DNA from: Callaeas wilsoni
Taxonomy: Eukaryota > Chordata > Aves > Passeriformes > Callaeidae
NCBI GenBank assembly: GCA_013398955.1
Contig: VWPU01009580.1
Coordinates: 1-64,000, forward strand
DNA: 64,000 nucleotides
Direction: 5' to 3'
In this document: positions 11,641 through 22,640 of the stretch, one piece after another
Numbering within the stretch: position 1 is the first letter of the stretch
Layout: every line of letters starts with the position of its first letter
Made by a program: the position numbers and the translations under genes
The notes under the pieces: generated by a model
Seen by the model: only the letters and a program-made list of their open reading frames with translations
Told to the model about the DNA's origin: nothing
The model's database searches: none

Positions 11641-13120
11641 GAGTTTATTTAGACTGCTCTAAGCTATGGAATACACAGAGCAGTACAAACCATGCACTTC
11701 TTGGAGCCTTGAATACAACTCTGCTGAGCTTACTGTGCAAGCAGTTTCTCAAACCGTTCCCAGTGTCTTTTCAGTGGAAGTAAGGACCAACTGTCTGTAA
11801 CTACACATACACATGTGTGGGAGTGCTATAAATATCACAGGATTTGGATCTCCATGATGAAAATAGTAAGTGGAGATCTGTGGAGACCAAAACACCTGAG
11901 CTCCTTACAAACTCTCAGTCTGTACTTGGGAAGAAAACAGAAAAGTGATCTAGTGCTTGAAGACATTTGTCATTTGCCTCAGGATTGAAATGAGCAGCAT
12001 ATGTAAAGATTTCATGCAAAGAACATAGCACAATGCTGTCAAAAGCTCCCTTTATTCTGAAATTAAACTTTTCTATAGAAATCCACAAAATCTATTGATA
12101 CAAAACTGTTTATTCCTTTATAAATCTCTGACTAATGTGAGTGACTAAATTCCTGAGAAAGGAAATCAATGTAACTGGTAGTTATCTGTCCCCAGGTGTT
12201 ATTTACAAAGATTATACCTGTTCTTAATAAGTGCCTATCTAAGTGGGAATTTAAATGTCACAAGTATAATTCCATCTCTTCATTTTTTGATGATCCTTAA
12301 AAGTCAAAAGATTGAAAGACGAAGGCTGCAATAAAATAAAGATTTCAAGTTTTCATTTTAAGAAGTATTCAGGAACATTTTTACTTATAGAAAGGATTCA
12401 TTCAGATGTTGCTATGTAATTCTGAATATAGATTTCATCATGGTAACTGGGGACAGATTTAGGTGCACATGATTACAGCAATTTGACTTTGGACACATAC
12501 CTTGATTTTTATTTTATTTTTAAACTCATGTAATTCTACACAATTAGGTAGAAAATATTCATTCAATCTTTATTGAGAGGATTTCACTTTCCCATTTTTT
12601 CTCTATCTTGAAATATCATATGAGTAATCTTCTCCAGAGATATTTCATTATGTCTCTGTCACATAAATGACAAACTAGAAAATACTGCAGTACAAACCAT
12701 AAGATTAGTACAAAAATTAGTATTTTATCTCCAAATTTTGTAGTGTTTCAGAAAAAGTCTTCCAATGACTCAATTTATCCTACCTCATCCTATAATGTAC
12801 TTTTATTTTGCATAACACTCAAAAACTTTGACATTTCTTAAGTCAAAGGTAATTTTATGTTTTGTTTCTCAGATACCTTTCTTAGATTATTCTAATCTTT
12901 TTGCTGAGATATATATATATAGCAAGCAGGCAATTTCTTTTAAAAAGAAGGGGTCACAGGATATGCCCTGGGCCTGTGGCCTTCTTGTCTTGGAACTGCT
13001 GCATTCACTTTCTTGTACAACATTATTATTCATTATTATTCAGGTGCAATGATTCATTTCTTATGATACAAAAGATAAATCAACCTTCACTTCAAATTTA
13101 GCAACACCAAACTGTTACAA

Positions 13121-13160
13121 CCCTCACTGAAATTAATGGTAATTGGGAACACCCTGCCCA
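13121..13160 (+). repeat. Ancient TCAATGG-type repeat fragment
   Basis: ccctcactgaaattaatggt followed by aattggg resembles the short motif 'actgaagtcaatgg', which I recall as recurring in old interspersed repeats of birds, turtles and crocodiles. The family name is not certain. Similar fragments lie at 15551-15616, 52561-52620 and 63148-63200. Confidence 0.3.
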
Positions 13161-13544
13161 CATAAAAGCTGATATTCTACCTGTGAAGTCTCAAACTGTC
13201 AAATGAAAATTAAAACTATGAATTTTTTTGAGTGTTTCCTATCTGTCCATATGCATTGTAGGCACAAATGTTTACTTCTGACAGACATTAAAATGGTCCT
13301 TAAATCAAAGACTCATAAAAACAGAAATGGAAGAAACATGACTGGTATGTTTTCACAAACAATTAATCCAGAATGTCTATTACACTCCTCCAATGTGATG
13401 TCTTGAATACTGGGCTTTTTTAAACTAGTTCTTGTGATGTAGAAGATAACTCTTAAAAATAGCTAAATTGGTTGGCGGGGGTGGGGAAGGAATGAAACAA
13501 AACAAAAAGACTTGAAATAAGGGAAAATTCACATCAAGATCTGG

Positions 13545-13840
13545 TGAATTATTTCAGTGGGCTACCCTCCAGTAGCTCATTTCTGGTCTGGTTCATAGCT
13601 GCAATGCCTACAATGTTCTTTCCAACAACCAGTTTCTTTCCATCTTCACTGTTAGACCACACAGCGCCTTTTATCAAGCTTGTGCTCTCCTTTACTGGAG
13701 GAGCTGCACAACTTTATCTCTTACATTACCACTGCAGATAAGATGCACAGATCCATGTCCTGCAATGTGAGTTTGTCTATGCACCTCCTGCACTTGGACT
13801 GCAGATACCCCTACCCCAATTACAATGAGGGTCCTACTTA
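13545..13840 (-). pseudogene. Possible frame-shifted coding remnant
   Basis: On the minus strand one frame is open from about 13830 to 13685 (it includes IVIGVGVSAVQVQEVH and SGNVRDKVVQLLQ). The next frame takes over at about 13700 and runs to a stop near 13553 (it includes GAVWSNSEDGKKLVVGKNIV and ELLEGSPLK). The hand-over between two adjoining frames looks like one frameshift in a once-continuous coding piece of about 95 codons. I do not recognise the protein, and two chance frames of 47-54 codons cannot be excluded in this less AT-rich patch. The plus-strand frame 13544-13741 is its shadow. Confidence 0.25.
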
Positions 13841-15550
13841 AATGTCACTGTCTGAGCTCAACAGGTCTAGTTTCTCACAGTTCTCACTGCCAGGTACATT
13901 TTTTAAACCTTATATCATTTCTGTAGACCTTATCTAAAGGCTCTCTACCTTAACAAGATATTTATTGGTCTCTTATGACCTGGGATAATAATTGTGGGAG
14001 CGGTCATACCTCAGTGTCAATATAGAAGCAATATAACCCTACTTCCTATTTGTCTTTAAAAAAATATTTAATTTAAATAAGAGCTTTAAACAATAGCAGG
14101 TAGTAGTTTAAACTAAATTGTTTTGTTCAATAGTTTAGGTTAATAAACTTCTTCCAAGGATGGCACCTCCTCTTCAGCTGTCATGCTGTACTAGAAGCCT
14201 GCATGTCACTGTAGTCCTGAAATCACACAGTTGCTTTTGAATCCCAGCAACAACTGCATTCAAAGACTTATCTGTTAATTTGTAATCTGTTTAGTGTCTG
14301 ACATATTAATTTTGATCAGGTGAGTTGGACTACACTGAGCAATGTGTGAAAGCTTTTGGGACAAATTCTTTTATTCCTATCAGTCTTATTGATGAAGACA
14401 GGCTTTTTTCTTCTGGTTCCTGCAGTCTTTTCTGCTCGAGTTCCTTGTTTTAATGTACTTATTCCTGTAAGAGGGCCTTGTTACCTACGAAGAAACCTTA
14501 ACAAATTTCCAGATTCTTCTCAAGAAAGATAAAATATATGAACAAAATAAGTGTAAAGACATTACAGAGTGAGGAAAGAATGACTGTGTATTTGAAATGC
14601 ATGCCAAAAACCTACATGATGATCCTCAGAGAAAATTCAGTGAAACTTCATGAATGGCATTCCTATGGACTTACAGTTAACTTTCAGGTTGGAGTTAACC
14701 TACAACCTCGTTTTAACTGTCAAGAGAATTTTAATATTTTCAAAAATTTCCCAGTGATTCCATAAATGTATAATTCAAATCCAATGACAAAATAAAGAGA
14801 TTTGGCTTGAAAACAGAGGTACAGAGTTCCTGTCTGACATGTGCATCATAAATCCAGCCAGGAATCAGAGTGCACTAGCCCACTGAAAGCTGGAGAAGTC
14901 CAATGATAAACAAGCACACTGGGAGGCATCGCATTATTGCTAAATGGATTATTTATGCTAGTTCTCAAAACAAGGAAGGGAGGTGAATAATCCTCTTCAT
15001 ATCTCAAGGCTGCTGATCAAATAAAAATTTCCAAGTACAATAAAAACTTTGGCTCCTAGAAATATATTGGAACTCCTTGAGCTTTTCTTCCCTCAGTTCA
15101 GGAAAGAAAATTGTTCCACAGCTGCAAAGAATCAATTTTTGTTACTCTTGAATTAGGATTTAAGTTCCCTGTGGGACGGCTTAAGCTTTCCATCCCCTTC
15201 AGCTCTCTGTGGGAGGCACCCATGGTTCTGAGGAAAAACACTTCTGAGGCCAGGCCAAGTTTGGAGCTAGAAAACATAGCCAGGTGTTGAAGCCAAGTCT
15301 GTGAACCTCCATGGCACAGTGGTCCTCCAGACTCTGAAGTGGGACAGGGCAGGGGGAAGATTCACATCCTGCTTTTCCTGCTTTTCTTACCACTTTGTGC
15401 TGGATTTGGCAGGATTTTGTCTCAGGTACACAGGGGAAACATGTTTTTCACTTAACTTTGGTTATGTATAACCATGAAAATTTAGACTGGTCACAAACTC
15501 GGTTTGCACAAGATTTAGAGGTGAAATTAGCATCACGTGTACAGGCAATG

Positions 15551-15616
15551 ATCAAAAGCCCAGTGGAATTGGTGGGCAATTTTCCACTGAGATCAATGGG
15601 CTCTGGATTACACCCA
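15551..15616 (+). repeat. Ancient repeat fragment with hairpin
   Basis: Arms CAGTGGAA (15561-15568) and TTCCACTG (15582-15589) form an exact 8-bp hairpin, followed by gatcaatgggctctggatta. The pattern 'ccattgacttcaatgggctttggatc' is one I recall from many old avian and reptilian interspersed repeats. It is classed as an unnamed ancient repeat. Confidence 0.4.
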
Positions 15617-17639
15617 TAAAGCCTGACTAACGAGGCGTTATGTGGACTAAAGCACAGGTTAAACTAGAAAATACAGTACTTTTGTGCCAATGGGATTCTG
15701 GATCGCTTTGGCTTCCCATAGATGTAGCAATGAATAACACAAAGGGAACAGAAAGTCCCATGTAAAACTGCTGTGTGCTGTCAGACTCCAAGCTCTCCCA
15801 GAGCCCATGGGCTGCAGGCCTGCAGGAATAAGGACTTAGCTTGCTAGCTCACACAGAGTGCTTCAGTGTCAAATAAACTTCCAGTGTTTCATGAAGTGTA
15901 ACATTAACAGTGTGCATTTCCTTTTTTCCTCCTCTCTTGCGTATTTTCATCTATTGTGCATGGGAAGGAAAAGTTATATCCATTCTAAAATATTTATATA
16001 GGTCTAAGGCAGGAAGAGAGAGAAAGCACTGTTAGACATTTTGAAAAGATGAGTCAATACCAAAAAATTTTGCAGATGTACTTATGACCAGGCTGGTTTC
16101 AACAGTCAGGTGTCTTGTAAAAGGCATATTATAAAATGAGATGTGATAGTCTATGGTAAGAAGAATCTTACTGCTTTATATTTAAAATAATTTCTCATAT
16201 TAAAAAGGAATGCCACACTCTTTTTCTACAGATTTGCTATCACCAGCACTGCAAAGAGTCATTAGATAGTGGATAAAATATTTATATACTTCTCTTTCTC
16301 ACTCTATCACTGCAAATTTATGATTTGGTTCAGTTAGGGAACAAAATAGATATTATTCTGTCTGGGAGCTGTAAGCTCTTTATCATCAGAAAAGGTTTTA
16401 GTCATGTCAGCGCTTGGCAGAAACAATGGTTAGGCATCCAAAAGTATCTTAATTCACAGAAATAAAAATACAACTTGTAGTGCAGACCAAGAAGAGGAAG
16501 GTGGGCGCTCCTGCCAGCTACAGCAGCAAAGTATTGCCTTTCAGCTGTTCCCACCAAAGCCAGTACGGTCAGCGTGAATCACAATCTTGCAAGAAGCAGA
16601 TGATTTTCCTTTCCTCTGCAGGAGGTAGTAAATCCCACATTGGTCTGCAGGGACTAAGAATTCTCACTTTAAAAAGTGAGTGACAGTAAGTTGCTGTTTT
16701 ATATACTGTCCCAGACAGACTGCTGGTGCTGAGTCAGTTCTCATCATCTCCTTCCTGCCTTTCTTAACACCAAGCAGCTTGAATAGCTGCTACTTCACTT
16801 AAACTGATTAACTAAAGCTTTAAATGTTGTGTCAAAAAATTTCAGTAAAATAAAAAATATCATCTCTGTCAGCTAGGTAGGATTTGAGACTGTGAGTCTC
16901 AATATTTCAGTGTTTATAGAGCAGTTGCATACCATAAGATAATGCCACAGTGTGCATCAAAGCACCAATCATCCCCTGTCATATTCACAACATAGTATAT
17001 GGAACATTACTGAAAAGAAGATGTGACTAAAGCACAAATGATTGCACGAACCACAGAGTCATGTAGAAGTAAAGACTGCATCTAAATCAACGGTTTTCAT
17101 TTAAAGTATCTTGTGAAATTTGTACTTCTTTTCAGACCAGTCACAAAGCTAAAACAACAAAAAAAATGCTGTAAGTACAACAAAACATCACAGACATAAA
17201 TGCAGCAGAACTCGTTTGCTTATTCAAGCTACATTTCTGCTCTAAACAGTACAAAATTTCTCTAGCTTCAATATTCTTGTACATCTAAGCAACGTAAATC
17301 TGTAATGTGAAGAGAAATGCTGGTCAAAATAGTGTGATTCCATAGGCAGGAACTTGAATACATTAGACTGAAGAGGACCATAATCTGCATTTCTGAATCT
17401 AGACCAAGCTATTAAAATCCTATTATATTCAACTATTCAAAAAGTGTTAGCAAATATTGCAGCATGGATCCAATGAAGACATTCGTAAGTAACGCTCTAG
17501 CAAGTGTTCTCAACATAAATTACCCAAGAGAGATAATTTAGTTATAAGATTGAACTTAGCTTTTCTAATTTTGTCACAGTCACTGGTCACTTGTAATCAA
17601 TACTGTGGAAAACCTGCAGAGAAAACCAGTATTTACAAC

Positions 17640-18130
17640 GTGCCTTGGCCTCTTTTCTACCGAGCAACGCGCCCCTGACCGTGTTCAGCATGGAGCATGG
17701 GAAAGCGTGGGCGTGCAATTCTCAGCCCTGAATTAGGAGCTACTGCCGAACTTGGCAGGGATTGGGACCCAGCAGCAGCTGCTTCTCACGAAGGTCATGC
17801 AATCCCTCCCGTGAGAGGCAAGACAACCTGCTTCTTCACTCCTGCTGGGTGTTCAGTGAAGCAGAACCTCAGGGATCCCAGTGTGCACAGAAAGCAAGCC
17901 CCGCATCCCTGAATGGGCAGATGCCTGCCAGGGTACTGAGGTCAGAGCTGTGGTGCAGGTCCTACTGCTCCTCCGAGCGGGCAGCACGCCCGTCATGCCT
18001 GAAGAAGCTCAAGGGCTGGGGCCAGACTCCTGCAGTGGAAATGGCCCCGTGACTCAGCTGAACAAGCTGAACAGTCAATACCGACTTTCTTGTAGGCAGG
18101 CTTGACTCTCACCTGGGGAACAGAGGGGCC
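17640..18130. other. GC-richer block of unknown role
   Basis: About 490 bp clearly GC-richer than its surroundings, with scattered CpG (for example gcaacgcgcccc, gagcgggcagcacgcccg). Three overlapping plus-strand frames of 71-96 codons cross it (17697-17912, 17762-18052, 17881-18105), each in a different frame, as expected when stop codons are rare because of base composition. None shows a known domain. It could be a lncRNA exon, a weak CpG-type regulatory element or an unrecognised repeat. Confidence 0.4.
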
Positions 18131-21100
18131 CATTCCCACCAGAGCTTTACAAACCTCACTAAAATCTTTATTTATTCATCTCTCTTAACAGTTACATGCA
18201 GTTACAGTAAAAGGCAATAGAAGTGTAAGAGAATAAAATAAGAACCAGTGTAAGTAACTCATTAAGAAAACAATACAAAGATGAGCCTGGTTATTTTTTA
18301 AACATTGAAAATCAGAAAAAAAAGTCATTATTCTGTGTAAAAAGTTTCCCCATGCATTTTCTTTTGCAAGTGCTTAAACACCTTGCAGAGCTTCTGCACC
18401 TGTGCAGTAGCCTCTCCGTGGTTTCATTGGTTGTTCACCAGTTTGCAAAAGCGGGTGTGTGGCAACTCAGAGCATAAAAAGGGCAATCCTGAGGAAGTTA
18501 TAAGCTTCTTTACAAAGTAATTATCCCTTTATCTGCAATCCTTGTTCTCAATTTGAGCAGTGTATATGTATAAGCTCTACTCAATCATAAGCAAGGATTT
18601 TTACTTCAAAATAAAGCTTTGAGAAGGGAGAAGTGTGGCTGGGGTCATACCCAGCACAGATAGGACACCCAAGTAAGCACAACTTCAAAGCTTAGTTCTG
18701 GGTAAACTTGTTCCAGGTTTTTGTATGCTTTAATCCAGAACAAGCTCCAGGCCCAGATCAGTTTAATGTTTCTAATACATCTATACCCACTGGGTTTAAA
18801 TGTTAAGCATTCTGTAGACTTCCACGTTAAATTACCATTGTCTACAACAAACTTCTATTCCTGGGGCATTTAAAAAAAAAATAGCAGATGTATCTGCTCA
18901 AGAAGATTGCAATTCCTGTACAAAAAGTGTATAATTATTTTTTTATTATTATTTAAACAACCTCCATGCATTCTCTAAGAAAAACATACTTGAGCAGTTT
19001 CTTTAAAAATAAAACTTAAAGCTTTGATGTGATGGATGCATTGAACATGTCAGGAAGAGTCTTATCAAAAGGAGAAGTTTAAAGCCATTCCCTGAGGTAT
19101 ATATGTTTTGATGTCCTACTGTCCTTGTCATACATGAAAGTATTTGGTCTATCTAGAAATTCGTTTGACCCAGAAAAACAAATTGTTCAGAGTTAACAGG
19201 GAAAAAAACCCCACACACAGAACAAGGGCTATGATATGCTCACTATTACACTGCACTCTGTTTGAAGTAGATTAAGAAGAAACAGTAATGAGTAATTAAA
19301 ATGTGTCCCATTGGACCTATACTACTGTCCAAACACTTCTGTAACAAAAAATACCCAAACCCACGGCAAATGACTCTGACTCCCAGATGTTTTGAATGAG
19401 ATTCTTCAGGTCTCTACCTCAAGTTTCATTCATATGGCACAACCTTCCCAGGTCACAGTATACCTGGAAAAAATTTTTCAGTGGAGTGTAAAAGTGGTCT
19501 AAGGTAAGGATCAGCCTGTACTTCTTTGGTATGAAAATATAGCCATTAACACATGATTCAGATAATAGGAAAAAAAAAAGGTTGCACCAAATGCACTGAT
19601 ACCAGCCTGCCCAAGCTTATATGATACTATCTATTAATTCTCTGATATTAAATAAAATCTATTATTTGTACTTTTAATAAAATAAAATTTTAAATTATTC
19701 TTATGTCTTTGGGGAAGGTGTTTGCTCCAAAGACATCTTATAAAATGCAAGCTGAGAAATGGTTCCCTCAGCTTCAGAGTATTTGTTGAAAACACAGAAA
19801 AATCAAAAACAAACTTGAGTGCAGCTTCCAGGACAGTTTCTGTGTGCTAACAGAGGGTAAGAAGAAGAGTTATTTGCCACATGTTTCTGGAAGTCCTTAT
19901 TAAATTCTCTTCACAGTTAGCAGATAGATTTCCACAGACTTCAACATAAGCTGGGTCACAATTTTATTTAGAAATGGTACTTGCTGACTGCCATAAATTT
20001 CTTCAGGAATGAGTGCAGCAAAACTCAGAAACTTAAGGATAAAACTGGCAGCAACTAGATTCATAGCAGGGAGCTCGCAATAAACTTTTCAAAAAATAGT
20101 TTGGCAATGCAAGAGTGAACACCATTTTTGGCAAACCAGCAATTAGCCAAGGCTAAGAAGTATTACCTGTTCAATGATTTCAGAATCATGTTCTTAAAAT
20201 AGCAGAAGAGCAAAAGGAGATCCAAATTGTCTCTTGGGCTTCAACAAGCTCTCCAATTTTGTCTTTTGGCAGGATGATGGTACAAATGAAGAAGACTTGC
20301 AACTGAAGTAAATCATGGAGATGTCCCTAGATCTGATACATAATGTGTCCAAGGAATGATGAATTACGGCCCTTTGGAAAGGTTCACTGTAATGAAGAAA
20401 AGTGACCTCGCACAGTAGTGATGACAATCCACCCAGGAGTGGCTACTCTGGTCCAACAGTGAGAGTCAGTCAGTTGTAAGTTTTATCACCCTGAAATGCA
20501 TGACTCACTGCTGGGAAGAATTTGAAAGAGACAGATCTGCAAACTTTAAAATAGTTCCAAATCTATCCCCTGGTTTAGGGTTCCCTGAGCATTTGCACAT
20601 TCTCACATGCTAAAACACAGTTTTGGAGAAGCGGAAACTGGCTGTTTCAAACGGGTCTTGCTTTTGGGATAAACAGCATGAATGAACGCACATAGAAAAT
20701 TCCACAAGACCATCACACGTGTCCTAGTTTGTACAAAATGAACACTGACACCTTAGACAGACTCTTTCCCACACTGTAAATGTTTTTGTATTATATAGGG
20801 AAGTCCTAAAATACAGATTTATTAGCATATGTACAAAACCAACATTCATATGAAAGTATTTATTTTAAATGTAACAAATCTTGCCTTACTAAAGTAATTA
20901 ATTCTTATTGCCATTTTGTGCTTATGTACAGATCACAGCTTAGCCAAAGATTTGAACATGAGGTGCATGGCTAAATGTCGAAAATTGTGGTAATGTAAGA
21001 GTGTATTGCTGATGATAAAATGTTCTGACAAAGTATAAAATGCAAATCGTGTGTTATTGCCTTAAATTGTTCCAGTTCATTTACCTTGCTATGAGCATTC

Positions 21101-22403
21101 ATTACAGCTAATTATTGAAACAGATTTTTATTATTCATAATTACTTTTCACATTGTAATGATCATAAATTTTTGAAAATTCTGGTCATCATCTGTCACCA
21201 TTCATGCTTGTCAGATCTTTTTTTTGTACAGAACATTTTGCATACTCATTATCATTAATAAATTTGTAGGCTATTATTATTCAAAACTAGTAAGGATTTT
21301 TTAAAGGAAGTGCAATATTGTTTCTTAAATACATCCTTCTAGTCCTAATGACAGACTGATGCTGAACCTAACTTAGAAAATGAAATGAAATGCCATTAAT
21401 TAAATGTACAGTTTATTCCTTGCACTCACTTTGCCAGGTTCATGAATGCACCTACAGTTAGACAGAAATGATTTCCCTATTATTATCATCCAGGCAGCAA
21501 GGCATTTTAAAGACCAATTTGTAAAATGAAAAGGTTGAAAACATAAAGCATTCCTTCCCAGCAAAAATGGAGAATGAGAGAAACAGCAAAAGAGAAAAAG
21601 AAAACTGCCTACACAGCTGTAAACAACGAAATGTTCACAGAACCAAGAAACACTGAATAACTTAAGCTCATCAATGTGGTCCCATTTTATGAGGTAGTTG
21701 TAGATGTCAGATAGATGTTTCATCAGACAGAATATACACAGAGGTTTTATTGCTGAGAGTACCACTGTTTTGCAGTTTCACTTGATTTTCTATTTCTGAA
21801 TAGACCAAAATACAAAGTGAATACTTCCCTCAGACGGGACTCCGATTTACTCTTTCCAGAATAGCAGATACTATCAGATAATTTCATAAAACATAAAAAA
21901 TAATTTAGGTGACCTGAACTGGCAGGTGAAGCAAGTGCACAGAAATAAAAGAAATAAACCCAACTGATGAGAGAGACATCTTGATTCACAGCATCATTTA
22001 GTGTCATCAGAACTTTTGAATTTATCCATTCCTAACAATGACACAGTAATAATGGTAGCTTGATAAGATATACGATATACTAAAAAATACGTTGCGTATA
22101 AAAACGTAGGTGGATCTTTTGTTAATATTTCTCAGGTCTCTGAGGAAGGTACTGTGGATTGAAGCTCTCTAAATATGGTTACTATTCACAGAGCAGATTA
22201 AATGACAGGAAAAAGAAAGCAATTCCAAATTTCACTTTTTCATTCAGCCTATGCATAACATATGATGCCATCACAGTCAGGGTAAATCTTTCTAAATCAT
22301 TTGGACAGAACACAGTCTGGCAACTTAAAATAACTGCACGTGTTGATAAAACTATTGTACCTCTGACACAAAAAGCAGAAGATAAGGAGGTTACCAGTCA
22401 TGG
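18131..22403. other. AT-rich non-coding stretch, nothing recognised
   Basis: No repeat family or gene recognised. The 121-codon minus frame at 21400-21765 and the 86-codon one at 21747-22007 are rich in Cys, Phe and Ser in the manner of translated AT-rich non-coding DNA and show no domain. The interval 20800-21400 is especially AT-rich. Confidence 0.5.
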
Positions 22404-22640
22404 TTGACTAAATAAAGCCTTCGACAGAACTTGACATTCGATGATCCAACTTGAAAGGTTATGGAACACATTCCAGGCTGATTAAATGGGTCAGAGCTTT
22501 TCCTATGGACCATAGCCAGCAGGTTAAAGTCAATTGTGTCCCCTCCAATTGGCAAACGATTAATGGAGATGTCTCCCCCCGGCACTAAATTGGGACCTTT
22601 ACTCTTTCTACTAATGATTAACGACCTGGTATTATAGGAT
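22404..22640 (+). mobile_element. LINE reverse-transcriptase fragment, not avian CR1 type
   Basis: Translated in the plus direction with frameshifts, the piece gives NKAFDRT (the RT palm block around the first catalytic Asp) at about 22412-22430. WVRAF then MDHSQQVKVN follow at about 22487-22535, then SNWQTINGDV. After a one-base shift in a C run (22575-22580) comes GTKLGPLLFLLMINDL ending at about 22628, with a stop soon after. This order (KAFD block, then P-x-GT-x-LGP-LLF-INDL) is that of non-LTR reverse transcriptases of the CR1/L2/Jockey superfamily. The avian CR1 at 32 kb in this window instead reads PQGSVLGP at the same place, so this is a different LINE lineage. The fragment lacks the endonuclease, the YADD-type box and a tail. 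It has at least two frameshifts and in-frame stops, so it is dead as a transposon. Confidence 0.7.

Larger units (their letters stand above)
11127..17639. other. Non-coding stretch with faint ancient-repeat relics
   Basis: 6.5 kb without a recognisable gene. It contains the weak relics listed separately (11560-11640, 13121-13160, 13545-13840, 15551-15616). A short (TA)n run lies at about 12907-12921. Blocks at 15180-15420 and 16480-16680 are somewhat GC-richer than their surroundings but show no domain in any frame. Confidence 0.5.
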
